This document shows, in pieces, positions 48,684-59,229 of a stretch of 64,000 nucleotides of DNA. A model generated the notes under the pieces. It saw only the letters and a list, made by a program, of their open reading frames with translations, ran no database searches and had not been told where the DNA came from. The position numbers were made by a program, and so were the translations under genes. The stretch's first letter is position 1. Each line of letters begins with the position of its first letter. This DNA is from Telopea speciosissima. Taxonomy: Eukaryota; Streptophyta; Magnoliopsida; Proteales; Proteaceae. Location: assembly GCF_018873765.1 (NCBI RefSeq), contig NC_057924.1, positions 8,246,001 to 8,310,000 on the forward strand, written 5' to 3'.

Positions 48684-49556
48684 TCCCCTTCTTTCTTTGG
48701 AAGTGTTGGCGACATTTTCTACCTCTTGCATGATTGGTCATATGAGTTGAACATGCACGAGCGTGCCAGAGTCGCAAGGACTTGAGAGATGACCGATTTG
48801 ATCGTATCTGACTTCTAATCAAGAAAGTATGAGATCTTTCTAATGCCTCAATTGCTCCAAGGATTTTTAATGATGAAAGGAAAATTGCATTGTCAAGAAG
48901 ATGTACCGGAGTTACTATGCTAAAAATTATGAGTAAAAACTAAAAGGAAATAATAAAGTGATGTGCTTGAAAGGAAATCTATTATAAGGAATTGAAAGGT
49001 CAAAGTAAATAAAAGGGTTGTGCTTGAAAAGAAACCTATTCTAAGGAATTGAAAGGATAAAGTAAATAAAATACAATAAAAGAAATCTACACCTAAAAAG
49101 TAAATGATAAAAGACAATAAAAATGTAAGGACTATTGTGTTGATGCTGGGACCTAAAAAGTAAAAGATAAAAGACAATAAAAATGTAAGAACTATTGTGT
49201 TGATGTTGGGACCTAAAGAGTAAAAGATAAAAGACAATAAAAATGTAAGGACTATTGTGTTGATCCTGGGACCTCCCTCGTTTGTTACTGGACTATTCTT
49301 TTATAAGCATTATTGGCAGTTTTTGGCAGTTTTCGACAGTTTCTGGTCCACTTAACCCACTAACTAGGTGGTTAAACAAACTTCCTTATTGTAACTACCT
49401 CGAAGAATGGAGACCGATCACCATTGTTGACTGAACTTATATCAGTTAGTTCCCATGCAGATCGATATCTTCAAGACCGGTACCTCACTTATAAATTCGG
49501 TCTTCTTTTGACTGACATAGGATCAATCTGTTGACCGAAGTAGGGTGTAAACAGGA
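48684..49556. other. Insertion specific to duplication unit 1
   Basis: About 870 bp that interrupt the L1 remnant. Unit 2 runs straight from CACCCTTTTCAAACTAAG into ACACACTGAAGCCCAA, while in unit 1 the matching ACACTGAAGTCCAATTA appears only at 49,562. It contains two arrays of short tandem repeats and no coding domain. Confidence 0.6.
48957..49270. repeat. Two adjacent tandem arrays (~59 bp x2, 60 bp x3)
   Basis: At 48,957-49,075 a unit with GCTTGAAAGGAAATCTATTA and GGAATTGAAAGG occurs twice. At 49,091-49,270 a unit of exactly 60 bp (ACCTAAAAAGTAAA...AAAAGACAATAAAAATGTAA...TTGTGTTGATG.TGGG) occurs three times with few differences. Confidence 0.85.
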
Positions 49557-49650
49557 AGGCACACTGAAGTCCAATTAATAACATGCAAAAAAATTGTGCT
49601 AGAGAATTTGTGGGAAATCCTTCCCCATCAAGTATTTGCTATATACTTTT

Positions 49651-50584
49651 GAGGATTAACGCTAAGTTAGAGACGTGGAGATCAACCCTGAAAACAAGAA
49701 GCTTTAGTATTAGTAGATCTAAGACGAATATGATGTGTAACTTTAGTCAAACTATGATGGATAATGAGATGGTAAAAATTGAGAAGAAAGAGATACCGCA
49801 AAATGACTATTTTAGATATCTGGGGTCAACCATACATAAAGAAAGTGACATGGATGATGATGTATTACAGAGAATTAAGGTGGGATGGATGAGGTGGAGA
49901 GGTGCTACCGGAGTACTGTGGGACCGTTGTATTCCTTTAAATCATAAAGTAAAGTTCTATAGGACTGTTGTCCGATCAACTATGATGTATAGGGCGGAAT
50001 GTTGGGCAGTTAAGAAGTATCATATAGAGAAGCTATATGTAGCATAGATGAAGATGTTAAGATGGATGTGCGGAAAAACTAGAAAAGATATAGTAATGAT
50101 TGAACGTATTAGAGCTGATTTGGGAGTTGTCTCGATCAATGACAAACTCCGAGAATGTCGTTTGAGATGGTTTGGCCATGTACGTACATAGGAGGCTTGC
50201 GGACGCCCTGATCCTGATTAAAGGAGCTAAAAGAGCTAGGGTAGTCCTAAAATGACCATAAGAGAGGTTGTGAGGAAGGATATGCATAGTTAGGGTCTCG
50301 TACCAAGTATAACCACAGATAGAGCCTATTGGAGGGGCAAGCATCCATGTTGCCGACCCCATTTAACTGAAATTTGCCTAACTTCTTGGACTATGCCTCT
50401 TTACTCTTTCAGTCTGATTTCTAACTTCTCTTCTCACATTTCTTCATTTCTGCATTCCTCTTAGTTTCATTTCTTTGATTATGTGTACACCTCAATTTTC
50501 CCTACTTTGTTTTGCAAGGATTCATTTAGCCGACCCCATTTAATTGGTATAAAATTGAGTTTGTTGTTATTGTTATTGTTGTTA
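49651..50584 (+). mobile_element. RTE-clade LINE, 5'-truncated
   Basis: Inserted between 11-bp duplications TATATACTTTT (49,640-49,650 and 50,585-50,595). It encodes the C-terminal part of an RTE reverse transcriptase: YFRYLGSTIHKESDMDDDV, GATGVLWDRCIPL, VKFYRTVVRSTMMY then AECWAVKKYHIEKL. A stop at 50,045-50,047 interrupts MLRWMCGKTRKDIVMIERIR, LRECRLRWFGHVRT. The typical RTE end follows (GCCGACCCCATTTAATTGG) with a TTG/TTA-rich tail at 50,559-50,584. Several stops make it inactive. Unit 2 retains the empty site near 59,815. Confidence 0.9.
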
Positions 50585-50595
50585 TATATACTTTT

Positions 50596-51263
50596 TAGGA
50601 AAAAGTTTTCTATCCAGGAGCATGGCCTCTGTGCCAATATATGTGGGGACTAATGGAAACGCGTGAGAAAACATCAACATAGATAAGATTTCTGCCTCAC
50701 TGGGATGAGGCAATCATTCCGGCGCCATCATATGTCTAAGCGCTGGAGCTACACTCCTAGACATTTCCAATCCCAAAGTCCAACAAAATTAATAATCAAT
50801 TTCCTTTCAAAATTTGAAGACAATAGATTTTATTCAAAGATATTGCAGTTACAGTCAGAAAATTTTGACTTTTGAGACTGCCAATGACATGATTACAGAG
50901 CATTTATGATTTAATTGCTTTCATTAAACTAATAGTAGTAATCCACTCTAGATAGTTTCAGTTTCTGTTACAAATCATAAAATCACAAAAAGTCCTTAGT
51001 CCTTGCCATATATGCAAAATATTTTTTTTTAACTCCGCCGAGGAAATTAAGCCAAGTTACAAATTCCAACTGAATTTCCCCTTACACTTGTAGCCCTCGT
51101 TGAATGCTTTTAATTCATGTTTGTTTCTTATTCTGTTCTTCTTCCATATATTAAGCATGAACACAGCTACCCTGCTCACAAACAAGTCCACTCCTCCTAC
51201 CTTCTTCCTCCATTTAATTTCCTCTGTTTTCTTTTGTGTTATCCTTTCATTATCTTCAAGATC
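50596..51263 (+). promoter_or_regulatory. Upstream region of MADS copy 1, duplicated upstream of copy 2
   Basis: The sequence is alignable with about 59,825-60,469. Shared stretches include CCGCCGAGGAAATTA and CTCGTTGAATGC, and TTCATCATCTTCAAGATC-like bases run right up to both start codons. Conservation across the pair marks it as promoter plus 5' UTR, but I cannot assign elements within it. Confidence 0.55.
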
Positions 51264-54200
51264 ATGGGCCGTACGAAGCTAAAGATCAAGAAACTAGACA
51301 GCCTAGTTGCTCGTCAAGTAACTTTCGCGAAACGAAAGAATGGGATCATCAAGAAAGCTGCAGAGTTATCTGTTCTGTGTAACACCGATGTTGCTGTCAT
51401 CATGTTCTCCCCCGATGGTAACTTGACCAGCTTTTGTAGCAATGGAAGGTAAGTGCATGCAGCTAATTAGTACTATAATAATAATAATAATAATAATTCT
51501 TCTTTAGCAGTGATTTTTTTTTTCTGAAATGTTTATGTTTCGAGTAGCCTTGAGGAGTTCTTGATCCGTTTTCTTCGTCAGTCTTATCGGATAAAAGGAA
51601 CGTAAGTCATTTTTCTTACACAAACTTAGGGGTATAAAATGGATTTATAAAATTTTACTAGCGACGTAGTTACTAATTCGAATTTATTTTCTTGGTCTAT
51701 GTTTGCAGAGCCTTTAGGAATGATGAGGTAATCAGCTCAGCAAAACCATGGATTTTGATCTCACACTCTCTTCACCAGACCCGCCGGTGTCGCCTTTTAT
51801 TAGGTGTTTGTGTTTTTACCTCACAGACACATAAATTGATATTTTCTGCTTCTTTTTTTTTTTGTTGTTGATACATTGCAGCATCTCTTCAACTCCATGA
51901 TGCATTTGAAGTATCAAGCACAGATCATGGAACTGCTTGCTGAGTTCGTCTCTCTCTCTCTCTCATTATGGGTTTGAGGTCCCTATAATTGTAAAATTTG
52001 TGTTATCCTCTATCCTTTTTTTTTTGTTGGTATAAATCCTCTATCCAGTTTAATGCATATGTATGTACTTTTTTAATTTAGGACTGAGGTTTTCTTATAA
52101 GCCACGGTGAATGGGAATCTACCATTCACCGTCGGGCTTTAGCTGCGTGCAGGAGATTATTTAGGGGAACAGGCTAAAACCCTATAGTGGTTCAATACGA
52201 TGGTGTGGTGAACCTTACATTGCGGGATTGGGCTCCTCTCCACTGAGTGGAGAGCCCAATGAGGCATCTGACGGCTAGGTTGTGCCACACACATCCCAAT
52301 GAACATCCAGTCAACCGTCGGGATGTGTGTGGCATAGCCCAACCGTCGGATGCCTCATTGGGCACTCAATGGGCGATGCCCTCCAAGGACAGGAGCCGGA
52401 TCTTACACTGCATGGTGAAGGAAAACTTTCTCCTTGATTTATATACATTTTAAGGAATAAGTTTACGCATGCAATTTGCATTTTATCTAGACTTCATCCT
52501 AATTTAGGTTATGTTTATTTCAATATAAATGCCCGATAGTAAAAGTTGATACTTGTTGTTTTTTGAAGTACTCTTTGATCCAAGTTAAATATGCAACCAA
52601 GGTTATTAGACGTGGATTCAGGATTTGAATCAGGTCCAACCGATTCTGATTTCCATTAGATCAAAATTGATCTGGAATTAGCCTAAACCCTATAAATGCA
52701 ATGGGAATTGGCTTCTCCGGCAGTGTGAAAATTGGGATCAGCCTTAGCCGATCCAATCCCGATTCTTAAAACCGTACATGTATGCAACTCTCCCTCCACC
52801 CACCAAGTTTCAATTGGATGAATGTTCTATACGAACACGACTCAATTGAGTTGAACTGAATTTTGAGTTAATGAAGATACTTAAATGAATTAACCTCACC
52901 ATAATAATAAAATTTTAACACTAACTACCATTATTTCTTATCTCATTAGACATAGAATGTTAAAGTAAAACTATTTGTGTGAATAATTAGTCAACAATTT
53001 GGCCTTTTGCTCCCTTTCCTCTTCTCTATCCCTCGTAGAGTCAAAGTATCAATAAGTGCATGGATTAAGGAAGGAAATTGGAGAAAATGTTGAACAACAA
53101 AGACACTCTGAATGGGGATCAAATTATGTAGGGTGGTCCACAACCCTATAGTTTTGGGGTAAATAAGAAAACCCAATAATTCTGTAGAATTGTTTCAATT
53201 ATTATTGATCTAAACCAAATGATAAAATTTTATTGTAAATATCAAGCATTAAAAGAACAAAAAAAAATTTTTTCAGATTACTTTAGCTGTAATATTTTGT
53301 TCTGTGTATTTCCTTGTATGTAATAGTCTTATAATCTTATATGGTATCAGAGTCTCTGATCGTCTCTTTGCCACCCTCTTTGTCGGATTCATCTTCCCTA
53401 GTAGTTTGTATTTTTTTATTTTATTTTTCAAGAAGTGTGGTTGATGAATAATTCACTACAAAATGCTTCACTTGTTATTGGGAAATTGGTCTTTAGTTTA
53501 GGTTTATTATCTACTGGAATAATTTTAGGGGATCATGATTTCAATATACACATTGCTTATGATTATTTTTTGTATCTAACCGAACACTTCGTGGTCTAAA
53601 ACCTCACAAAGCATTTGTCACAGACATACATTGCACAAATACATACATTTCTTTATTTATAATTTGAATTCTTTTTGCTAATGATATTTTCCAGTTTTTC
53701 TCCATGCACATGTATGGGGGCTTCTTTGTACTCCTGCTTATATACGTAATGGTGTTGTGGCTTATAAATTCAGAAAGGAGGTAATATATGATCGAGCCAG
53801 GAGATGTCATCTTTGTTTTAAAATCTATTGCTTTGCTTGCATGTATTGAATTCTCATCTTTCTGCTACCTCTCCATTAGACTCTTGAAACAGAGTTCAAC
53901 ATGCTAAGGCAACAACTCAACGTGCTTCGAGAAACTATGAGGTTCTTTTTCTTTTTCCTTTAATGAATAAATTTCCTACTATCTGGCAGTGTTCACAAGC
54001 TTGACCTTGGATGATTTTCACTGCCTTACATGGTAACTACATGATGTGTGAATGGGAAAGATTGAAACAAGTACAACGGCTTGAAGATCTTCTTTTGAGA
54101 ATTATAGTATAGAGGAACTGAATCCTAAAGTAAATCTGAGTGGCTTAGATATACAAAATAGTATATAGATCAATAATAAGAACTACTTGTACTACAAATG

Positions 54201-55369
54201 TAGGTATTATAACCCGAGTCACTACCTTGTTGAATCAATCCATCAAGCTGAAATGAGTGAGAAATCCATTACAGATGCACTGCAATATGTTAGACAATTA
54301 AAGGTGGATGATATCCAGTTTTCTCCTTATATTTTCTTATTATTTATTTGTTAAACTTTTTTCCCTCCCATTGCTTTTGGGTTAATGGTGTCCCCCCCCC
54401 CCCCCCCCCCTCATTATGCAGGAAAATTTGTTACGAAACCATACCTCTGATGATGCAGATGAAGCCATTGAGGTAAAGATGGAAAGAAGATGAAAGCTTC
54501 TATGTATTCTAGTTTAAATTGTCCCCTTTCTTACTCTTGGAATTTGCTATTAAAGAATAATGATGGAGATAATTTTCTAGATATCGGGGGGAGAGATTCT
54601 TGATGTTGATGCTGAACAGATTACTGGAGACTTTTTAGAATCTAATCCTATCCTTCCAAGGTATGAGAGGTTTAATTTCCTTCAAAATTTTATTTGTATC
54701 ATCTTCCAATATAAATATTTAGGGTTTTCTTCCCCATCACTATGCGTAGTGAAGTATAATGCTTCACTAGTTGTCTCATGGTAGTATATGAGTTAGTCCA
54801 TGTGACAGAGGACCCTACACACATCGATATGGCCAAATTTTAGTCCTAAGTTTTGGTCATTTGTAGTCACATGTACTAACCCATATACTGTTAAGAGGCA
54901 AATAGTGAAACATTATACTTCACTAGGCATAGTGACACCTAGAAGGACCCAAAAATTTATATGAAGCCAAAAGACGTGTTTGTTTACAGAAGGACATGAT
55001 GAAAAGTTATTCCCATTGGATTTAAGTTGGTACTAATATTCATTCTGTGATCTTCTACTTTCTCAGGGATCAGCCAAGTAAGGATCCTCTCCAAGAGATA
55101 AGTAGCTCATTGATGGGTCCCCACCTAAACATAAGCTTCATAAGAGAGAGAATCAATTGGAACCTACCGGAATCTATGCTTCCATTTGAGGTAGAGACCT
55201 AGGACTCATTTAAATGCAGTAATTTGTGGCAATATCAGTTGTATATAAAGCTAAGTTGGTTTCTATATCTTGACAGCAGGAAGTTGAGGGCCATGAACTA
55301 TCTGATGCCTTGCTAGATGAGCAACAAAACATGGATAGTGGATATTCGGATGTTACAAGGGAGGGCTGA
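51264..55369 (+). CDS. MIKC*-type MADS-box transcription factor, copy 1, complete
   Basis: Eleven plus-strand exons: 51264-51448, 51548-51601, 51709-51727, 51882-51943, 53774-53780 (7 nt), 53880-53941, 54204-54303, 54422-54472, 54581-54660, 55067-55190 and 55277-55369, giving 278 residues. The MADS domain (1-60) has MGRTKLKIKKL, RQVTFAKRKNGIIKKA, ELSVLCNTDVAVIMFSP. A long I region (HLFNSMMHLKYQAQIMELLAE) and a K-like coiled region (TLETEFNMLRQQLN, YYNPSHYLVESIHQAEMSEK) follow. The MADS sequence and I/K layout place it in the MIKC* group; the K-like region is closest to AGL66/AGL104. Those act as heterodimers in pollen maturation, so a male-gametophyte role is likely but inferred. Start chosen at the canonical MGR; an in-frame ATG lies 147 bases upstream. 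Exon 11 has a CAGCAG acceptor that could drop one Gln. Confidence 0.92.
52224..52402. mobile_element. Foldback MITE (MULE-like) in MADS copy 1 intron 4
   Basis: 179 bp with arms GCCCAATGAGGCATCTGACG and its complement plus GGGATGTGTGTGGC pairing. Flanked by TTACATTGC (52,215-52,223) and TTACACTGC (52,403-52,411), a 9-bp duplication with one mismatch. Copy 2 has only CCTTCACTACATGG at the equivalent place (about 61,447-61,460). Confidence 0.78.
53236..53352 (+). repeat. Copia LTR end and primer-binding site in intron 4, copy 1
   Basis: A stretch ending CTTATA is followed by TGGTATCAGAG (53,342-53,352), the initiator-tRNA-Met primer site. The same sequence, more eroded (TGGTGTTAGAGC at 63,056-63,067), sits at the equivalent place in copy 2. 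The internal copia region beyond it is not recognisable. Confidence 0.6.
53774..53780 (+). other. 7-nt microexon of MADS copy 1
   Basis: AAAGGAG, preceded by an acceptor (AAATTCAG) and followed by the donor GTAATA. Exon 4 ends two bases into a codon (GCT GA) at a GTTCGT donor, while exon 6 must be read in phase 0 (ACT CTT GAA). Seven extra bases restore the frame and give LLAEKETLE. The equivalent in copy 2 is GAAGGAG at 63,494-63,500 with the same splice sites. Confidence 0.75.
54738..54934. mobile_element. MITE in MADS copy 1 intron 9
   Basis: About 197 bp with terminal inverted repeats CACTATGCGTAGTGAAGTAT and the complement of CACTATGCCTAGTGAAGTAT. Same family as the element at 39,617-40,235. 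Whether copy 2 has it cannot be seen, because that intron lies beyond the window. Confidence 0.75.
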
Positions 55370-55477
55370 TTGGCAAACCTGACATTCAGAAAGACATATT
55401 AGCTGATTTCTAATTTGCATTAAGGGCTTCTACTCTCTTTATGATTTAGAATTGTAGGTTTAAAGGGGGGAGACAAA

Positions 55478-56950
55478 GCTCGGAAAGGGTTGTAGGACAA
55501 TACTACATTTTCTGTATAGTGCATGCATCGTGTATTTATTATCATTACTTTTTGTTTAGCACCTTGTTTTGCCCCCATGTGTCGTAACAATGCCAAACTT
55601 TCCACCTGCTTATTCCTAATGTGTCGTTATGCTGCCGAATTTCCCTCCCCCTTTGCCCTAAATATATCATCGTGGTGTTGGATTTTCCCCAAAATCTCAT
55701 CAGGTCAACTACAATCCCAAAAATGGGACCTTTTGGATATTCAACAAGTTGCACACACTTCACAACTTTATAAAATACATCAACACTTGTAGGAACATAT
55801 AAGGTATAGGAAGACTAGCCTCGACCAGTCAAATTGGGTACTTAACCCCTTCCCAATCTGTACTTGACACTTACCCGACCTTTAGGTTGACCAGTGCCTT
55901 TCCATTTGGAGTTCATTCTCTCCTCGCAAAAGCCTTGAAAGGGAGAGACATTTATGGGTCTTAAACCCTTATCTAGGTGGCAACTCTCAAATACAAAAGA
56001 TAATACCCCTTTTTTCCTCTCCTCATCCGAGGGAGGGTTGAGAGTTGGGATCCCATAGGTCTTTGTATGTACAAGTGGGCAGGGTCCGGGTTAAGGCACA
56101 CTTGGTAATGAAATTGTTTTGGGACATGATGTTTAAACCACACAACTTTCCACCAAAGAAAATAATTACCTTTAGACAGTGTTAGCTCCCAAGTAGAGTA
56201 AGATGTAGAGCACTTTGAAGAGGAGAGAACCTACTAGACATCATCCCCACTCGGAATAGGTCTTCTAGGAATAGTTGCACCAGGTCCCAAACCTGAGGAA
56301 GATCTAATGAAGTAGGGGGACTCGGAGTCCACTAGCCACTAGAGGTAATGGAAGCCACCAAAGATTCTATCAAAACCCGCATCATATTTAATTCACTCAC
56401 CAAAGACTAAGAGGAGGACTCCACATGAATACCAATTATCGAGCCATAATTGGGTAGAGGTGCAACCATCAATCATGTTTTTTATTGCATCCAACGATAA
56501 AGATCTAAGCTTAAGGATCTTCCTGCATGTCCAACAAGCATATGAGGCAAAGGAAACAATTCAAATGGAGTCAGTCTTGTGGTATTTGGTGTAGATCCAA
56601 TTGACCCATATTCCATCTTTCTTCTCTACTATACTCCAAAGGAGTTTCAGAAGGTCAACTTTATTCACTTTTTTCACCCTTTTCAAACTAAGACACACTG
56701 AAGCCCAACAAGTAGTATGCAAAAATATGTTATTGTCGCTTTCTTTCCAAAGAAAAGCACTCATAAAGGCCTCAATATTCTTGGAGACTGATCTCGGGAT
56801 CCCACAAACACTAGTCCAATAAAGTAAGAAGTATGCATTACTGCTCTAATCAATTCCACCCTACTAGCATAATATTCCACAATTGAAGCATTTTCTTAAG
56901 CCGATCCAAAATTGGGTGCCATGGTGCGCAGAGGCTCAAATAGGAGACAG
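55478..56950 (-). mobile_element. L1 remnant, duplication unit 2
   Basis: Minus-strand L1 ORF2 remnants beyond the RT core: ASRVELIRAVMH, MSAFLWKESDN near 56,764, VDLLKLLWSIVEKKDGIWVN, WIYTKYHKTDSI, then a zf-RVT region (PKTI.. equivalent to WKVVWFK) near 56,110-56,170. Many stops and frameshifts. The left part aligns with 47,430-48,683; it extends further (to about 56,950) than the unit 1 copy, so unit 1 has lost this end. Confidence 0.78.
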
Positions 56951-57385
56951 GCTTAACCAACTTCAAGCCCTGCACCGTGAACGCCCATTTAGCTAATCGG
57001 GTCGGGCCTAGACGGGCTCGGTCAGGTTCAGTCAATCTCGGGCTATAATCGGACCTTACTCGTGTCTTAACCGGACCTTAATCGGGTTGTGGGCATGTTT
57101 ACCACTAGTCAGTCTTTAAACGGACTCTAAACGATGCAGCCCTAAAATTGGTCTTTGGAGGAGGCTGGAGGGAAAAATAAACAAAACTCAATGCAAGCTT
57201 TGTTCTTGTAATCAAGTGAAACTTTTACTTCTCTATGGAGAGCTGAGAGAATACTAGAATTTCCTGGTGTAACGAGCAGGTTGGCCTCATTTACGGGCAT
57301 TTTAAAGTCCACAAGATTGATCCCTAGTGTTCGGTGTTCCAGTGGAGAATTTCCATGATTCGTTGTTGATATGATTGGGCATTAG

Positions 57386-58459
57386 TTTTACATTCATTAG
57401 TTTTAATTTTGAAAAGATTTACTTAATCCTCATAGTTAGTTATTGGGCATGCAACCTAAGAAGAAAATAGAAGTTAACTTTCGAAAACACCCCAATCTTA
57501 CTTCTCGTTTGTTTTTTTTTAGGAAAAGTTTCCTATTTATATCTTAGTCTCTACGTGTTGGGATTAAAATTGGAAAAAATTTCTATTAGATTGCAATCTT
57601 CTACATGTTAAGGATAAAAATTGGAGAAGTTTCTTATTAGATCTCAGTCTACTACGGATAAGAAAATTTGTTTTACATTCATTGTTGGAAATAATGTGTG
57701 TCACATAGGGTTGGTAATATTAGTGTCGGATTGTGAATTCGGTATCGGCCGAGAGTGCTCAATCCGATACAGATCCATTGATACAACCAAGTATAACAAG
57801 ATAATACAAAGTTTTCCTCCACCCATAGAAGACGGTTCACAAACCCCAATAGGGTTTTAGAATTTTCCCAAAAGACCCTAGTGATGCCCTCCCGCCCTCT
57901 CCTGCCCCATGGTGAATAGGATCCCATTCATCGTGGGTGGAGAGAAACTCTGTTCCACAAACTTTTTATTAAAGAAGGGGACAAATACATTCAATTCAGT
58001 CTGATTCACCATTCTAGGTGATTCCAAAACCGATCCAATACACCTTAGAAAAGATTTTCATTAGTTATAAATGAGAAGTGAGATTGGAGTGTTTTCATTA
58101 GTTATAACCGATCAATACACCTTAAAATATTCTAGGTGATTCAATTCGGATTACGTAGATTTGCGAAACACGATATTAATGTGAGACTCCAACTCTGCAG
58201 TTATACCAGTTAAAAACTAGAAGTGAGGTTTTGGAAAAAAAAAAAACAAAACAAAACAAAAACAGAAGTGAGGTTTGGGGTGTTTTTGAAAGTTCACTTT
58301 TATTCTCTTCTTGGGTGGCATGCCCAATAACTAACTATTGGGATTAAGTAAAACAAATTTAAAACCTACTTATCTTGTAATTTCTGCTGTTATCTAGTGG
58401 ATCTAAGAAATTATCCCTCAAGTAAATCTTTTCAAAATTAAAACTAATGAATGTAAAAC
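57386..58459. repeat. Large inverted repeat, right arm expanded
   Basis: The left arm (57,386-57,510) and right arm (58,258-58,459) are inverted copies sharing TTTTACATTCATTAGTTTTA, AGTTAGTTATTGGGCATGC and AACACCCCAA. The right arm has an extra ~80 bp (ATCTAGTGGATCTAAGAAAT) that recurs as a direct repeat at 58,491-58,515. This looks like a long-TIR DNA transposon without coding sequence. Confidence 0.65.
57525..57668. repeat. ~50-bp tandem repeat, three diverged units
   Basis: The pattern AGTTTC.TATTAGAT.TCAGTCT.CTACG.GTT.GGATAAAAATTGG occurs three times in a row with substitutions, the last one partial. Confidence 0.6.
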
Positions 58460-59044
58460 ATATTTAAAACCTACTTATCTTGTAATTTTCATTCATATCT
58501 AGTGGATCTAAGAAATTATCTCTTATATTAACTCTGTCATAAAAGTTCATAATCAGTCAGGCTTTAATTGAGTGGGCTAGGTCGGGCACACATCAGGCTA
58601 GAACCCCACACTGAGGCCGCCCGATTATTAAATGTGTCAAGCTTAAGTCCGACACATTTAATAATCAAGCCGGTCCGGGTCAGGCTTTAATTGGGCAGGC
58701 TCAACCAGGCCTGAAATTGACACTCCTACGAGAGACGCTAGCGTACGCTATGCAACCGGACAATGTTCTTTCTCCCATATAAAGAAGAGAAAAAGAACAC
58801 TAAATGGTCACATGGTTCCTACGTCTAGACCCAAGACTATGTGAAATTATCGTTCAACCCCTAGTGAAATAAAAAATCTCATTCAAGCAAATCACTTTGG
58901 GTGTGCTCTCATTGGCACCCACGTTGGCGTGGGCACTACATGAAAGGGGAATATTTGGGTGAAAGCATTCGATGAGACACTCCCAGACAACAATCTAGTC
59001 CTATAAATAATATTTCATTAATAATAAAACAAATTTCCTTTAGG

Positions 59045-59170
59045 GAAAAAGATCTCTACTTGGTGGTGCTACCTACACCTCTACCCCCCTGGGTAGATAC
59101 CCAGGCGTACTCATCCATTGGCCTAAATGCTTGTGTAGAGACCATGCGACCATGTAGATATCTCTTGCCC
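59045..59170. repeat. MITE, family of 18,533-19,182
   Basis: The left end AAAGATCTCTACTTGGTGG and the right end (complement of GGCAAGAGATATCTACATGG) are inverted. TTGTGTAGAGACCATGCGAC matches the 18.5-kb element in reverse. Confidence 0.6.
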
Positions 59171-59229
59171 TTTCCTTTAATAACAGTAATTTATTAGCGT
59201 TGCTACAAGTAAGACTTTATTTACTCTTT

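Larger units (their letters stand above)
56951..59044. other. Repeat-filled spacer between L1 remnant and MADS copy 2
   Basis: No gene. GC-rich CGGGTCGGGC-type segments at 57,000-57,130 and 58,555-58,733 resemble the interior and right end of hAT elements like 19,470-20,333; the latter ends TTGACACTCCTA. Between them lie the large inverted repeat and tandem repeats listed separately. Confidence 0.5.

Noticed and set aside
48920-49237. Minus-strand open frame of about 105 codons with a repeated LGP.INTIVLTFLLSF pattern
   Set aside because: The periodicity is just the 60-bp DNA repeat, a multiple of three, read through. No domain, and absent from the paralogous unit.
51117-51263. In-frame upstream ATG that would add 49 residues to MADS copy 1
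   Set aside because: MADS proteins start at MGR, copy 2 does not conserve the extension in frame, and the added residues are hydrophobic, low-complexity and UTR-like.
54392-54410. C-run just before exon 8 of MADS copy 1 as a defect
   Set aside because: It lies in the intron upstream of an intact TTATGCAG acceptor and can serve as a pyrimidine tract; length may also be a sequencing uncertainty.
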